Source: Rossellomorea sp. BNER (GTDB taxonomy: Bacteria > Bacillota > Bacilli > Bacillales > Bacillaceae_B). From it: a DNA stretch of 64,000 nt. This document shows positions 47,434 through 56,050 of the stretch, one piece after another. Numbering within the stretch: the stretch's first letter is position 1; each line of letters begins with the position of its first letter. The DNA lies in NCBI GenBank assembly GCA_024213275.1, contig JANAVG010000011.1, forward strand, positions 108,225 through 172,224, read 5' to 3'. A program made the position numbers and the translations under genes. The notes beneath the pieces were generated by a model. That model ran no database searches, was not told the origin of the DNA, and saw only the letters and a program-made list of their open reading frames with translations.

Positions 47434-48372
47434 ATGAAACAGGAAATCTTAGATTGTATAAAACGTTATGACACCATTATTGTTCATCGTCATGTTCGTC
47501 CTGATCCAGATGCATATGGATCACAAGGAGGACTTGTTGAAATTTTGAAAAGTTCTTTTCCCGATAAGAAAATATATGCTGTTGGAATCGAAGACCCTTC
47601 TCTTCATTTTATGAAAAGGCTTGATCAGTTGGAGGATGAAGTTTTCAAAGGTGCTCTCATTATTATTTGTGATACTGCAAACGCAGAGAGAATTTGTGAT
47701 GACCGTTATAAACTAGGTGACATGCTGATTAAAATTGACCACCATCCGAATGAGGATGCTTATGGAGATCTATTATGGATTAATACAGAAGCTAGCTCTG
47801 TTAGTGAGATGATTTATGAGTTTTACCAATTTGGCCGTGAACAAGGTTTGAAAATGACAGATGAAGCCGCACGACTATTATTTGCAGGAATTGTAGGGGA
47901 TACAGGAAGATTCCTTTACCCTAGTACAACACAGAAGACATTTGATTTTGCAGGAGAATTAATCCGATATGATTTTGACCGAAATGAGCTTTTCAATAAA
48001 ATGTACGAAGTGGATCCGAAAGTGATAAAGCTTCATGGGTATATCCTTCAAAATTTTGAAATGAATGGTGATGGGTGTGCGTCGGTTACGATTACTAAGG
48101 AGATTCTCGATGCTCATGATGTCATTCCATCCGAAGCCTCCTTACTCGTCAGTACGTTAGGAAGTGTTAAAGGAATCAAAGCATGGGTATTCTTCATTGA
48201 AGAAAGTGATCAAATTCGGGTAAGATTCCGCTCTAAAGGCCCAATCATTAATACCATTGCGAAAAAATATAATGGTGGAGGTCATCCGCTTGCAGCTGGA
48301 GCATCGATCTATTCTTGGGAGCAGAAGGAAGATGTGCTGAATGAGTTAGAGAATGTTTGTAAAAATTATTGA
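47434..48372 (+). CDS. nrnA: NanoRNase / pAp phosphatase NrnA (YtqI)
   Basis: Degrades RNA oligomers of two to five nucleotides and dephosphorylates pAp. 312 residues from ATG 47434 (AAGGAGG). DHH superfamily: metal residues in HRHVRPDPDA, CDTAN, DHHPNEDAYGD; DHHA1 domain with NGGGHPLAAGA. It is divergent from ytpI with a short spacer and ends in a bidirectional terminator shared with the VWA lipoprotein gene. Confidence 0.94.
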   Translation: MKQEILDCIKRYDTIIVHRHVRPDPDAYGSQGGLVEILKSSFPDKKIYAVGIEDPSLHFMKRLDQLEDEVFKGALIIICDTANAERICDDRYKLGDMLIKIDHHPNEDAYGDLLWINTEASSVSEMIYEFYQFGREQGLKMTDEAARLLFAGIVGDTGRFLYPSTTQKTFDFAGELIRYDFDRNELFNKMYEVDPKVIKLHGYILQNFEMNGDGCASVTITKEILDAHDVIPSEASLLVSTLGSVKGIKAWVFFIEESDQIRVRFRSKGPIINTIAKKYNGGGHPLAAGASIYSWEQKEDVLNELENVCKNY

Positions 48373-48375
48373 TAA

Positions 48376-48416
48376 AAAATCGCTACCTTAATAAAGGGCA
48401 GCGATTTTTTATTGAG
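48376..48416. terminator. Bidirectional terminator between nrnA and the VWA gene
   Basis: AAAAAATCGCTACC / GGGCAGCGATTTTTT with loop TTAATAAA. Confidence 0.88.
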
Positions 48417-48423
48417 TTATGAT

Positions 48424-49812
48424 TTAGTCTGTATTTTTATCGTATGTTTCGTCAATTTTCTCTTTCGCTTCATTATATGCGTTATCAATCATTTCTTTTT
48501 TTGTATTATAATGTTCATCTGCATCATCACTCATTTTATTATAGAAGTCGTCAATAGCTTCATTAACCAAATCATAAACATCTGGGTCCAAATCATGTTT
48601 GTTATCTGCATCTATTAAAAGACCCGTTACCATATTATCAAAATCAATTAGCCTACCCATCGTTTTGTTATCAAGGTCGATTAGGTCTCCACTATCTTCA
48701 TTATCTTGGTCAATTGCTGCACCAATATGCTGGTTATGCCAATCAATCCATTTTCCAATTGCATCGTTAGACTTTTGAAACTCTTCTTCAAGATCTTGTT
48801 GATTATCAGCTTGGATATAACGGCCATTTGCATGTTCTGCAATCTCTTCAAGCTGATCTCTTTGGTCAGCTCCTACAGCAAAGCCAATAACATTGATAAT
48901 TGGTTTTATATTTGATTGTGCTAATTCTTTAGCAACCTTAGCTGGATCCCCATCACAGGTTTCTTCACCATCTGATACTAGATAAATGACATTTGTATTG
49001 TTTTCAGAATTCAGTCCCTGAAGCGTTTTTCCTGCTTGTGTAAGAGAAGCTGCGATGGGTGTCCATCCTTTTGGATCAACACCTGATAAAGCTTTGTTAA
49101 ATTCATCCTCGCTATAGCTTTTTAATGGATAAATCTCCTTTATACTTTTGCAGGATTTTGCTTTATCCGCATCACTACTTGAACCTTCATGTCCATAGAT
49201 AGTGAGAGATACTTTCGTTTTCTCAGGTAAATTAGAGACGAATTCATTGATGGATTCTTTTGCAATTTCCATCTGAGACTTCCCGTCCTGTTTAGCTTTC
49301 ATGGAGCCGGAAGCATCTAATATAATGGCCACATTAATGTTTTCCTTTACCTCTTGACCATTAAGTTTTAAGCCTGATCCTGTATTGAGCTCCTCGAGTG
49401 AAATTTTTTCCCTCGGTTCAAAGGTAGCAAGTCCAGGCAATTCAGGGTGAAATGTCTCAAAGAAGAGTCTCTTAATATTTTCAGCACGAATCTCTTCACT
49501 TTCATCACGTTTGTCGATTTTAGCTATAGCTTCAACAATTTTTTCTTTATCCGAATCCTTTAGCTCGCCATCTTCTACCTTCTCCCACCACTTCCCTTGT
49601 GTGATTTCTTCCGCTTCTTTTAAGCTGGAAGGAAACTCAAAGGCTTTATCGGTGAATTGAAAGGAATACGGCCACTCTTTCGGTTTTTCCTCTTTCTTCT
49701 TTTCTCCTGCATTTTCCTTACTCCCACTTGAAGCTTCCTCAGCTTTGTCTCCACATGCTGATAGAACAAACAACGACGTGAGTAGTAATACTAACAAACT
49801 CCATTTTCTCAT
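48424..49812 (-). CDS. VWA-domain lipoprotein with 11-residue repeats
   Basis: Surface lipoprotein. Signal peptide and lipobox LSAC (lipid Cys at 20), a charged linker, then a von Willebrand A domain (about 155-345). The MIDAS site is complete: D166-x-S168-x-S170, T251 and D281. Residues 353-407 are five head-to-tail 11-mers of the form G-x-L-I-D-x-D-N-x-x-x, followed by a charged helical tail. Complete MIDAS residues argue for divalent-metal-dependent adhesion or protein binding. Ligand unknown. No partner genes of a chelatase or secretion system are adjacent. With the next gene it interrupts the nrnA-ytrIH order known from B. subtilis. Confidence 0.85.
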   Translation of the reverse strand: MRKWSLLVLLLTSLFVLSACGDKAEEASSGSKENAGEKKKEEKPKEWPYSFQFTDKAFEFPSSLKEAEEITQGKWWEKVEDGELKDSDKEKIVEAIAKIDKRDESEEIRAENIKRLFFETFHPELPGLATFEPREKISLEELNTGSGLKLNGQEVKENINVAIILDASGSMKAKQDGKSQMEIAKESINEFVSNLPEKTKVSLTIYGHEGSSSDADKAKSCKSIKEIYPLKSYSEDEFNKALSGVDPKGWTPIAASLTQAGKTLQGLNSENNTNVIYLVSDGEETCDGDPAKVAKELAQSNIKPIINVIGFAVGADQRDQLEEIAEHANGRYIQADNQQDLEEEFQKSNDAIGKWIDWHNQHIGAAIDQDNEDSGDLIDLDNKTMGRLIDFDNMVTGLLIDADNKHDLDPDVYDLVNEAIDDFYNKMSDDADEHYNTKKEMIDNAYNEAKEKIDETYDKNTD

Positions 49813-50082
49813 ATGTATTTCTCCTTACTATTTAAAAGATTAACTTCCTTGCATTATCCGAATCTAGTGATAATGAAATGACAGAAGTTGGAATCCAGAT
49901 ATACTTTATTCTAACTATACAGAATAGTTGTGGGCAAGAGTAAAATTATTAAATCCTATTAAAAAATCGTTCCTTGGTGTATATCTTAAGTAAAATTGAC
50001 TTCTTTTATGAATATGTTAGTTTAATAGAGTAACCTAAAAAAGTACGTAAACCAACCCTTTAAAGATTTAGGAGACTTTTTT

Positions 50083-50700
50083 ATGAACATTTTAGTAAGA
50101 AGCTTCGTTTTAGGAATCGCTGCAACAATACAAGGTGTTGCAATGTCTGTGTTTTTATTTCCACATTTTATCCCTTCAGGAGGGGCTGCTAGTGTGGGTG
50201 TATTGTTTAATTATTTACTAGATGTCCCGTTTGCCGTTTCTCTTTGGGCTTTGAATGCGAGTCTTTTACTAGCGGCAATGAAATGGTTAGGGAAAGATAA
50301 CGCATTATGGACAATGTATTGTGTGACCGTGACGTCAGCAGTTGTTAATTTGATATCACCATTAATGACTGCTCCTATTTCAAATGTAATTCTTGATCTA
50401 GTGATTGGTTCGGTAGTCTTCGGTATTGGTTTAGGCATTCTATTCCGAATGGGAGCTTCTTCTGGAGGAATGGATATTCTAGCATTAATCATTGCAAAGA
50501 CAAAAGGTCTATCACCTGGGAAGACCCTATTTTGGATTAATGGAAGTTTACTATTATTAACAGGCATTGTAGTTGATTGGAAAATCATTTTATATGCTGT
50601 CGTTTGTCAATTTATTGGGACTAGAATTTTAGATGTCATTTATAAAATTCACCTCAAACCGAATTATGATAAATTAGAAAAAGAGCAAAAACTGTACTAA
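50083..50700 (+). CDS. YitT-family membrane protein
   Basis: 205 residues with five or six membrane segments and the family motifs FIPSGGAASVG near the start and GASSGGMDILA. It lacks the cytoplasmic DUF2179 domain that many YitT members carry. Transport substrate unknown. RBS TAGGAGAC. It is divergent from the VWA lipoprotein gene, with a 270-bp spacer in which I see no distinct motif. Confidence 0.82.
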   Translation: MNILVRSFVLGIAATIQGVAMSVFLFPHFIPSGGAASVGVLFNYLLDVPFAVSLWALNASLLLAAMKWLGKDNALWTMYCVTVTSAVVNLISPLMTAPISNVILDLVIGSVVFGIGLGILFRMGASSGGMDILALIIAKTKGLSPGKTLFWINGSLLLLTGIVVDWKIILYAVVCQFIGTRILDVIYKIHLKPNYDKLEKEQKLY

Positions 50701-50838
50701 ATAATTAAGAGTCCCAAAACCTATTCCATAACTCTAAAATAAAAGAAGAAAACCTCCCCTTCCATTTATGACAGACGATATGGAACCGAAACATTTTGGG
50801 ACAGATTCATTATGATTTAAATCCATGAATTGTGGATT

Positions 50839-51348
50839 CTAATCAGCAAACTTTAATTCAACAAAAAACTCAATTGTCGTAAAATATCCGACTTTTCGTA
50901 TCTCGACTTGATATCTTTTTTCATTAAGCTTAAGCGTTTTGTTCTCGATTGTTTTTTCAATAATTTCATTGTTTTTATAAACGGATTCAAGATCTTTTGC
51001 AAGTAAGTCGGACAAATCTTCTTGAATCTTTTCTTGTGCTTGAAAGATATCAAGTGAATCTGATTTCAGACCATATTTTTCAGCGTTGATTATTTTTACT
51101 CTTATTTCCTGAATAAGAAGACTTTCTTTGTTTTCTTTATTGAGTTTTTTCAAATCCTCCTGCAAAATAGAAACATACCTCTTTGAGTCTTTAATTTCTT
51201 CCTTCTGTTTTTCAATTAACAATATTTGTCTTTCTTGTAATGTCCCAAACATAAATAGAAAGATAAACCAACTAATAAATCCGCCAATAATCATTCCTGA
51301 GAAAAATCTCTGCCAGCCTTTTCTTCGGTAATATTGCGGGATTCTCAT
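50839..51348 (-). CDS. ytrI: Sporulation membrane protein YtrI
   Basis: 169 residues from ATG 51348, which overlaps the ytrH stop (ATGA). One membrane segment near residues 15-38 is followed by a long coiled coil rich in Lys and Glu. In B. subtilis ytrHI is a mother-cell SigE operon required for normal spore resistance. The basic start RIPQYYRRKGWQRF is typical. Confidence 0.88.
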   Translation of the reverse strand: MRIPQYYRRKGWQRFFSGMIIGGFISWFIFLFMFGTLQERQILLIEKQKEEIKDSKRYVSILQEDLKKLNKENKESLLIQEIRVKIINAEKYGLKSDSLDIFQAQEKIQEDLSDLLAKDLESVYKNNEIIEKTIENKTLKLNEKRYQVEIRKVGYFTTIEFFVELKFAD

Positions 51349-51680
51349 AAGGGGTGATTCTCCTGAGTAATCCAAGCTATTATTTCTGCTCCTGTTTGTG
51401 CCCCGCCCATTGCTGACAAGATTAACAATGAATGTTTAAATAATTGAAAGGTTTCACCATTTAAAAGCCCTTTTTCAAAACTATATAAAGTATCAAATGT
51501 ACCTCCAATGGCTGCAATGATGGCCCATATTCTTAAAATGTTAGAGAGTCTAGTGATCTCTGTAAGTGGTGGTTGTCCTGTTATAAAAGCCGCAAGTCCA
51601 CCTAAGAGAGAACCTCCCATTATAACACCAAACGCAATAAAGTAACTTTTTATAAATTCAGGAAAAAATGCTTCTACCAT
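51345..51680 (-). CDS. ytrH: Sporulation membrane protein YtrH
   Basis: 111 residues with three membrane segments (about 11-33, 46-62 and 80-100). First gene of the ytrHI pair, translationally coupled by a four-base overlap. RBS GGAGTTG. A SigE promoter is expected within 51690-51735 (CATATAG with a poor -10), not convincing by eye. Confidence 0.88.
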   Translation of the reverse strand: MVEAFFPEFIKSYFIAFGVIMGGSLLGGLAAFITGQPPLTEITRLSNILRIWAIIAAIGGTFDTLYSFEKGLLNGETFQLFKHSLLILSAMGGAQTGAEIIAWITQENHPL

Positions 51681-51837
51681 CGTATCAACTCCGCTTATAC
51701 AAGCTATTACTTAACTATATGGTAGGAAAAACCCTATTATGAAGAAATCTTTCCCCTTAATAGGGGAGAACAGATTTTCTTTTTCTAGATTCTTTTCCTA
51801 TAATAAAGAAAGAGTTATAAAAAGGATGTGAGTGATC

Positions 51838-54800
51838 ATGTCGTTTGTTCACTTACAAGTGTCAAGCGCCTTCAGCCTATTATCGAGTACGATTTCTATT
51901 GAAAAGCTAGTTGAACGAGCTAAACATTTTCAATATCATTCATTGGCCATCACTGATCGTAATGTTATGTACGGAGCAATCCCCTTCTATAAAGCTTGTT
52001 TAAAAAACAATATCAAACCAATAATTGGAATGACGACGGATGTTATAAGTAAAGAGCTAGAAGATAAATCCTTTCCATTAGTGTTACTTGCTAAAAATGA
52101 AATAGGATATCAAAATCTATTGAAAATTTCAAGTGTGATTGGTACAAAATCCCCTAATGGTATATCCATGAAGTGGTTGAAAGGGTATGCAAGAGGGTTA
52201 ATAGCTATCACTCCAGGAATAGGTGGGGAGATTGAACACTGGTTACTCCAAGATGATGAAGAAAATGCCGTTATAGCAATGAAAACCTTTCAGCAAATCT
52301 TTGGACCGGATTCTTTCTTTCTATCTGTTCAAAACCATGGAACTCAAGAAGAGGAACAACTACGTCAAACTATTTTAAAACTTAAAAAGTTAAATAGTTT
52401 CCAAGCAGTAGTGACAAATAACACACAATATATACATAAAGAAGAAGCATTTGCCCATGAATGTCTGCTTGCTATTCGTGATGGAGTTAAGCTTTCTGAT
52501 GAAGAGCGGGAAATTAGAACAACGGATGAATATTATTTAAAATCAAAGAATGAAATTATTGAGTTATTTAGTGATTGGGTTGATGAACTAGAGAACACTT
52601 TAGCGATATCAAGTCAATGTAATGTCACAATCCCTCTCCATCAAAATTTACTTCCGAAATACCCTGTAACAGACTTCGGAACAGCAGATGAAATGCTCCG
52701 TGGAATCTGCCAAACGGGACTTCAAAATAGGGTAGAAATGCTGGATCACTCATACAAAGAGCGTCTTGAGTATGAACTGAAGGTCATTAGTAAAATGAAC
52801 TTCAGTGACTATTTCTTAATCGTTTGGGACTTCATGAAATTTGCAAGGGAACAGAAGATTTTAACTGGACCTGGCAGGGGTTCTGCAGCGGGTTCCCTTG
52901 TGGCTTATGTGCTAGAAATTACAGATGTAGACCCTATTGAACATAGGCTCTTGTTTGAACGTTTTTTGAATCCCGAAAGGGTCACTATGCCTGATATTGA
53001 TATTGACTTTCCAGATAACCGTCGAGATGATGTCATCGAATATGTGGCGAATAAATATGGAAGTCTTCATGTCGCTCAAATCATTACTTTTGGAACACTT
53101 GCAGCAAAGGCAGCCATTCGAGATACAGCTAGAGCATTTGGCTTTAATTCAAAGGAATTAGAGCTTCTCTCAAAGCTTATCCCCTCACGGGTTGGGATAA
53201 GCCTAAAAGAAGCTTACCAAGAGTCAGAGGACTTTCGGAAATTTATCGCGGAATCTGATCATCATCGCAAGCTCTTTCACACGGCCAGGACAATAGAGGG
53301 GTTACCAAGACATACATCGACACATGCGGCAGGAGTCATTATTAGTGAAAAGCCCCTTGTGAACCATATCGCCATTCAGTCAGGACAGGGATCCACGCAC
53401 CTAACGCAATCTCCTATGGAAGATCTTGAAGAAATCGGTCTCTTAAAGATGGATTTTCTCGGGTTAAGAAACTTAACCATATTAGATCGGATTGTGACAA
53501 GTATCCAAAAAGCGGTCAATACGCGTTTTAACCTGAAGGACATCCCGATTCATGATGAGAAAACGTTCGAGTTGTTAAGTCAAGGGAAAACAGAAGGAGT
53601 TTTTCAGCTAGAGTCAAATGGAATGAAGAATGTATTAACAAAGTTGCGCCCTTCCACTTTTGAGGATATCGTGGCGGTCAATGCTTTATTCCGCCCAGGT
53701 CCAATGGAGAATATTCCATTATTTATTGACCGTAAGCATGGTCACGAAGAAATTCGTTATCCACACCCAGATTTAAAACCTATCCTTGATTATACCTACG
53801 GGGTAATCGTATATCAGGAGCAGATCATGCAAATTGCTTCTACAATGGCTGGATTCTCCCTCGGTGAAGCGGATTTACTTCGAAGAGCTGTTGGAAAGAA
53901 AAAGAAGGAAATTCTCGATAAGGAACGACAACATTTCGTTGAAGGAGCAGTAGCAAGAGGCTATTCACCTGAAACAGCAGCAGAAGTTTATAACTTAATA
54001 GTGAAATTCGCTAATTATGGATTTAATCGTTCACATGCAGTTGCATACAGTATGATTGCCTATCAGCTCGCCTATTTAAAAGCGAATTATCCTGAATATT
54101 TTTTAGCTGCATTATTAACATCAGTCATTGGAAATGAGGATAAGGTTGCTCAATATATAAGAGAAGCGAAACAATTTAACATCGAAATCCTTCCTCCATC
54201 AATTAATAAAAGTCAGTTCTTCTTTAAAGTTGAAAAAAATGGGTTACGGTATAGTATTGGGGCTATAAAAGGCATTGGGGCATCGGCATTAAGAGAAATT
54301 TTAAAGGCACGAAATGAAAAACCATTCCAGGATTTATTTGATTTTTGTCTAAGAGTATCTACCAAAGCAGTGAATCGAAAAACAATGGAGTCATTGGTTT
54401 TTTCCGGAGCTTTTGATGAGTTTGGTGAAGACAGAGCTGTATTATTAGCAAGCTTAGATGTAGCTTTAGAGCATGCAGAGCTTGTACGACCTAATGATGG
54501 TGAATATGATTTATTCGAGGATGAAGAAAGTTTCATGCTAAAACCTAAATATGTTGAAGTCGAATTAATGGAATTAGATGCGAAGCTTCAATTCGAGAAA
54601 CAAGCATTAGGGATTTATTTATCAGACCATCCTGTTACGAGCTATCACAATGAGTTTAAAAGAGTAGGAACGGTCGATATTATCGATCTGAAAGTAGGAA
54701 ATAAACATATTTCTATAGGCGTTTATTTAACAAATATGAAAACAATTAGAACGAAAAAAGGAGATGTCATGGCATTTGGTCAAGCAGGTGATACGACCGG

Positions 54801-55188
54801 CGAAATCGAATTGGTGATATTTCCAAATGTATTTAGTAAATTTTCGAGTCTATTAAAAGAGGGCAATATTCTACTCATCCAAGGTTCTGTTGAGGAAAGA
54901 AACGAGAAAGAACAATTAATCGTTCAGAAAGTGTTAAATATAGAGGAAATGAAAGGGAAGATAGACAAACAAAATCGCCGACTTTACGTTAAAATCTCCC
55001 ATTCTTCTCAATCAAAGATTATTCAGCAAATGATTCAAAAGTATTCAGGAGATGTACCTGTCCTAATCTATAATGAGTTAGATAAAAAAACTGTCCAACT
55101 CCCCCGTAACTTGTGGGTAAATCCTTCTCAAGCTTGTATAAAGGATTTACAAGGGGAATTAGGAATAGAAAATGTTGTTTTAAAATAA
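51838..55188 (+). CDS. dnaE: DNA polymerase III alpha subunit DnaE
   Basis: Lagging-strand starter polymerase of the Firmicutes. 1116 residues from ATG 51838 (AAAGGATGTGA), giving MSFVHLQVSSAFS. Domains: PHP (1-270), palm/fingers with catalytic aspartates in MPDIDIDFPD (D386, D388) and GPGRGSAAGSLVAYVL, tandem HhH, and a C-terminal OB fold. PHP metal residues look partly replaced (HLQV at the first His motif, DRNVMYG at the next), so proofreading through PHP is unlikely, as in B. subtilis. A family A element starts at the stop codon itself. Confidence 0.96.
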   Translation: MSFVHLQVSSAFSLLSSTISIEKLVERAKHFQYHSLAITDRNVMYGAIPFYKACLKNNIKPIIGMTTDVISKELEDKSFPLVLLAKNEIGYQNLLKISSVIGTKSPNGISMKWLKGYARGLIAITPGIGGEIEHWLLQDDEENAVIAMKTFQQIFGPDSFFLSVQNHGTQEEEQLRQTILKLKKLNSFQAVVTNNTQYIHKEEAFAHECLLAIRDGVKLSDEEREIRTTDEYYLKSKNEIIELFSDWVDELENTLAISSQCNVTIPLHQNLLPKYPVTDFGTADEMLRGICQTGLQNRVEMLDHSYKERLEYELKVISKMNFSDYFLIVWDFMKFAREQKILTGPGRGSAAGSLVAYVLEITDVDPIEHRLLFERFLNPERVTMPDIDIDFPDNRRDDVIEYVANKYGSLHVAQIITFGTLAAKAAIRDTARAFGFNSKELELLSKLIPSRVGISLKEAYQESEDFRKFIAESDHHRKLFHTARTIEGLPRHTSTHAAGVIISEKPLVNHIAIQSGQGSTHLTQSPMEDLEEIGLLKMDFLGLRNLTILDRIVTSIQKAVNTRFNLKDIPIHDEKTFELLSQGKTEGVFQLESNGMKNVLTKLRPSTFEDIVAVNALFRPGPMENIPLFIDRKHGHEEIRYPHPDLKPILDYTYGVIVYQEQIMQIASTMAGFSLGEADLLRRAVGKKKKEILDKERQHFVEGAVARGYSPETAAEVYNLIVKFANYGFNRSHAVAYSMIAYQLAYLKANYPEYFLAALLTSVIGNEDKVAQYIREAKQFNIEILPPSINKSQFFFKVEKNGLRYSIGAIKGIGASALREILKARNEKPFQDLFDFCLRVSTKAVNRKTMESLVFSGAFDEFGEDRAVLLASLDVALEHAELVRPNDGEYDLFEDEESFMLKPKYVEVELMELDAKLQFEKQALGIYLSDHPVTSYHNEFKRVGTVDIIDLKVGNKHISIGVYLTNMKTIRTKKGDVMAFGQAGDTTGEIELVIFPNVFSKFSSLLKEGNILLIQGSVEERNEKEQLIVQKVLNIEEMKGKIDKQNRRLYVKISHSSQSKIIQQMIQKYSGDVPVLIYNELDKKTVQLPRNLWVNPSQACIKDLQGELGIENVVLK

Positions 55189-55416
55189 GCTCTTTTCTAA
55201 ATGATTGTTGTTTTTTAAGAACATAAATATTTGTGAAAAGGTTGCTCTCCGCCGCAGGTGTGAGACTCCTGCGGGAGAAGCGGGACAGGTGAGACATAAG
55301 CAGGGGCAAGGCGACGAGGATGCTCACCTCCCGCCCCGCGGAAAGCGAGCATCCTTTCGCTGCATCCAACACTACTCTTTTGGAAAAATAGTAACAAAGT
55401 TTACGAAAACAGACTT
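55188..55416. repeat. Family A element 6 (full core) abutting the dnaE stop
   Basis: The left end AGCTCTTTTCTAAATGATTG uses the last base of the dnaE TAA. Inside: TTGTTTTTTAAGAACATAAA, GTGAGACTCCTGCGGGAGAA, GGACAGGTGAGACATAAGCA, CCGCGGAAAGCGAGCATCC. The right end is AGTTTACGAAAACAGACTT. The element probably supplies the dnaE terminator. Confidence 0.85.
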
Positions 55417-55610
55417 AATAAAGGCGACCCCTCGTGTACATTAACGGAGAAATAATTAAATAGGGAAAAAGTAAATCGCTAATTTCATCGATTCTTACCT
55501 CTTCCTCCTGACATTAGTCACACAAAAGGTACAAGAATATTGCTTTTTTTCATGAAACAACAAATTTATAAAAAAAGCCAAAAAGTTGAAATGTCAAAAG
55601 CAATATATCC

Positions 55611-55638
55611 TTTACTTCGCTTTAAATTATGTTATATT
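55611..55638 (+). promoter_or_regulatory. Promoter candidate upstream of the malic enzyme operon
   Basis: TTTACT (55611-55616), 16 bp, TATATT (55633-55638). The palindromic operator lies just after it. Confidence 0.5.
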
Positions 55639-55653
55639 GTTTAAGAGAAATAC

Positions 55654-55666
55654 GTGGTCAGACCAC
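55654..55666. promoter_or_regulatory. FadR/GntR-type operator palindrome
   Basis: GTGGTCAGACCAC is a perfect palindrome about a central base. The TGGTC-N-GACCA form is typical of FadR-subfamily GntR regulators, one of which is encoded downstream in the same operon (57289-57921). Position about +9 to +21 from the predicted start fits repression. Confidence 0.72.
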
Positions 55667-55674
55667 TATTTATA

Positions 55675-56006
55675 TACGCTTTTATCAAAAAAATTGTTGT
55701 TTATTTAGGTGTGTGAAGCCTATCTGGTGTCCAGCTCCAGCGCCTAGCTCCTCGAGACATAAGTCAAGCCACTAAGGAAGGGAAAGGCACCCTTCCTTAG
55801 TGACTCGCCTTATGCTTGTCGGAGCTGTTCAAGGCACTTCCGCTTTTCTGGTGTCCAGCTCCAGCGCCTAGCTCCTCGAGACATAAGTCAAGTCACTAAG
55901 AAAGGGAAAGACACCCTTCCTTAGTGACTCGCCTTATGCTTGTCGGAGCTGTTCAAGGCACTTCCGCTTTTCTGGTTAGCAACAATGTATACGAAAATGC
56001 CATATT
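55675..56006. repeat. Family A termini (element 8) enclosing two family B repeats
   Basis: The left part GCTTTTATCAAAAAAATTGT-TGTTTATTTA resembles the family A left end. The right part TAGCAACAATGTATACGAAAA-TGCC is the family A right end. Between them stand two family B copies starting TGTCCAGCTCC at 55729 and 55853 (period 124 bp), with stems AGCTCC / GGAGCT and CACTAAG-AAGGG / CCCTTCCTTAGTG. All of this would be in the 5' leader of the malic enzyme mRNA. Confidence 0.75.
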
Positions 56007-56050
56007 AAATCAAACGAACATTAATTTGAAAAATTAAGGAGTGAACCATC

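Noticed and set aside
51690..51735. SigE promoter of ytrHI
   Set aside because: CATATAG is an acceptable -35 but the -10 matches only about half of the consensus; not strong enough to list.
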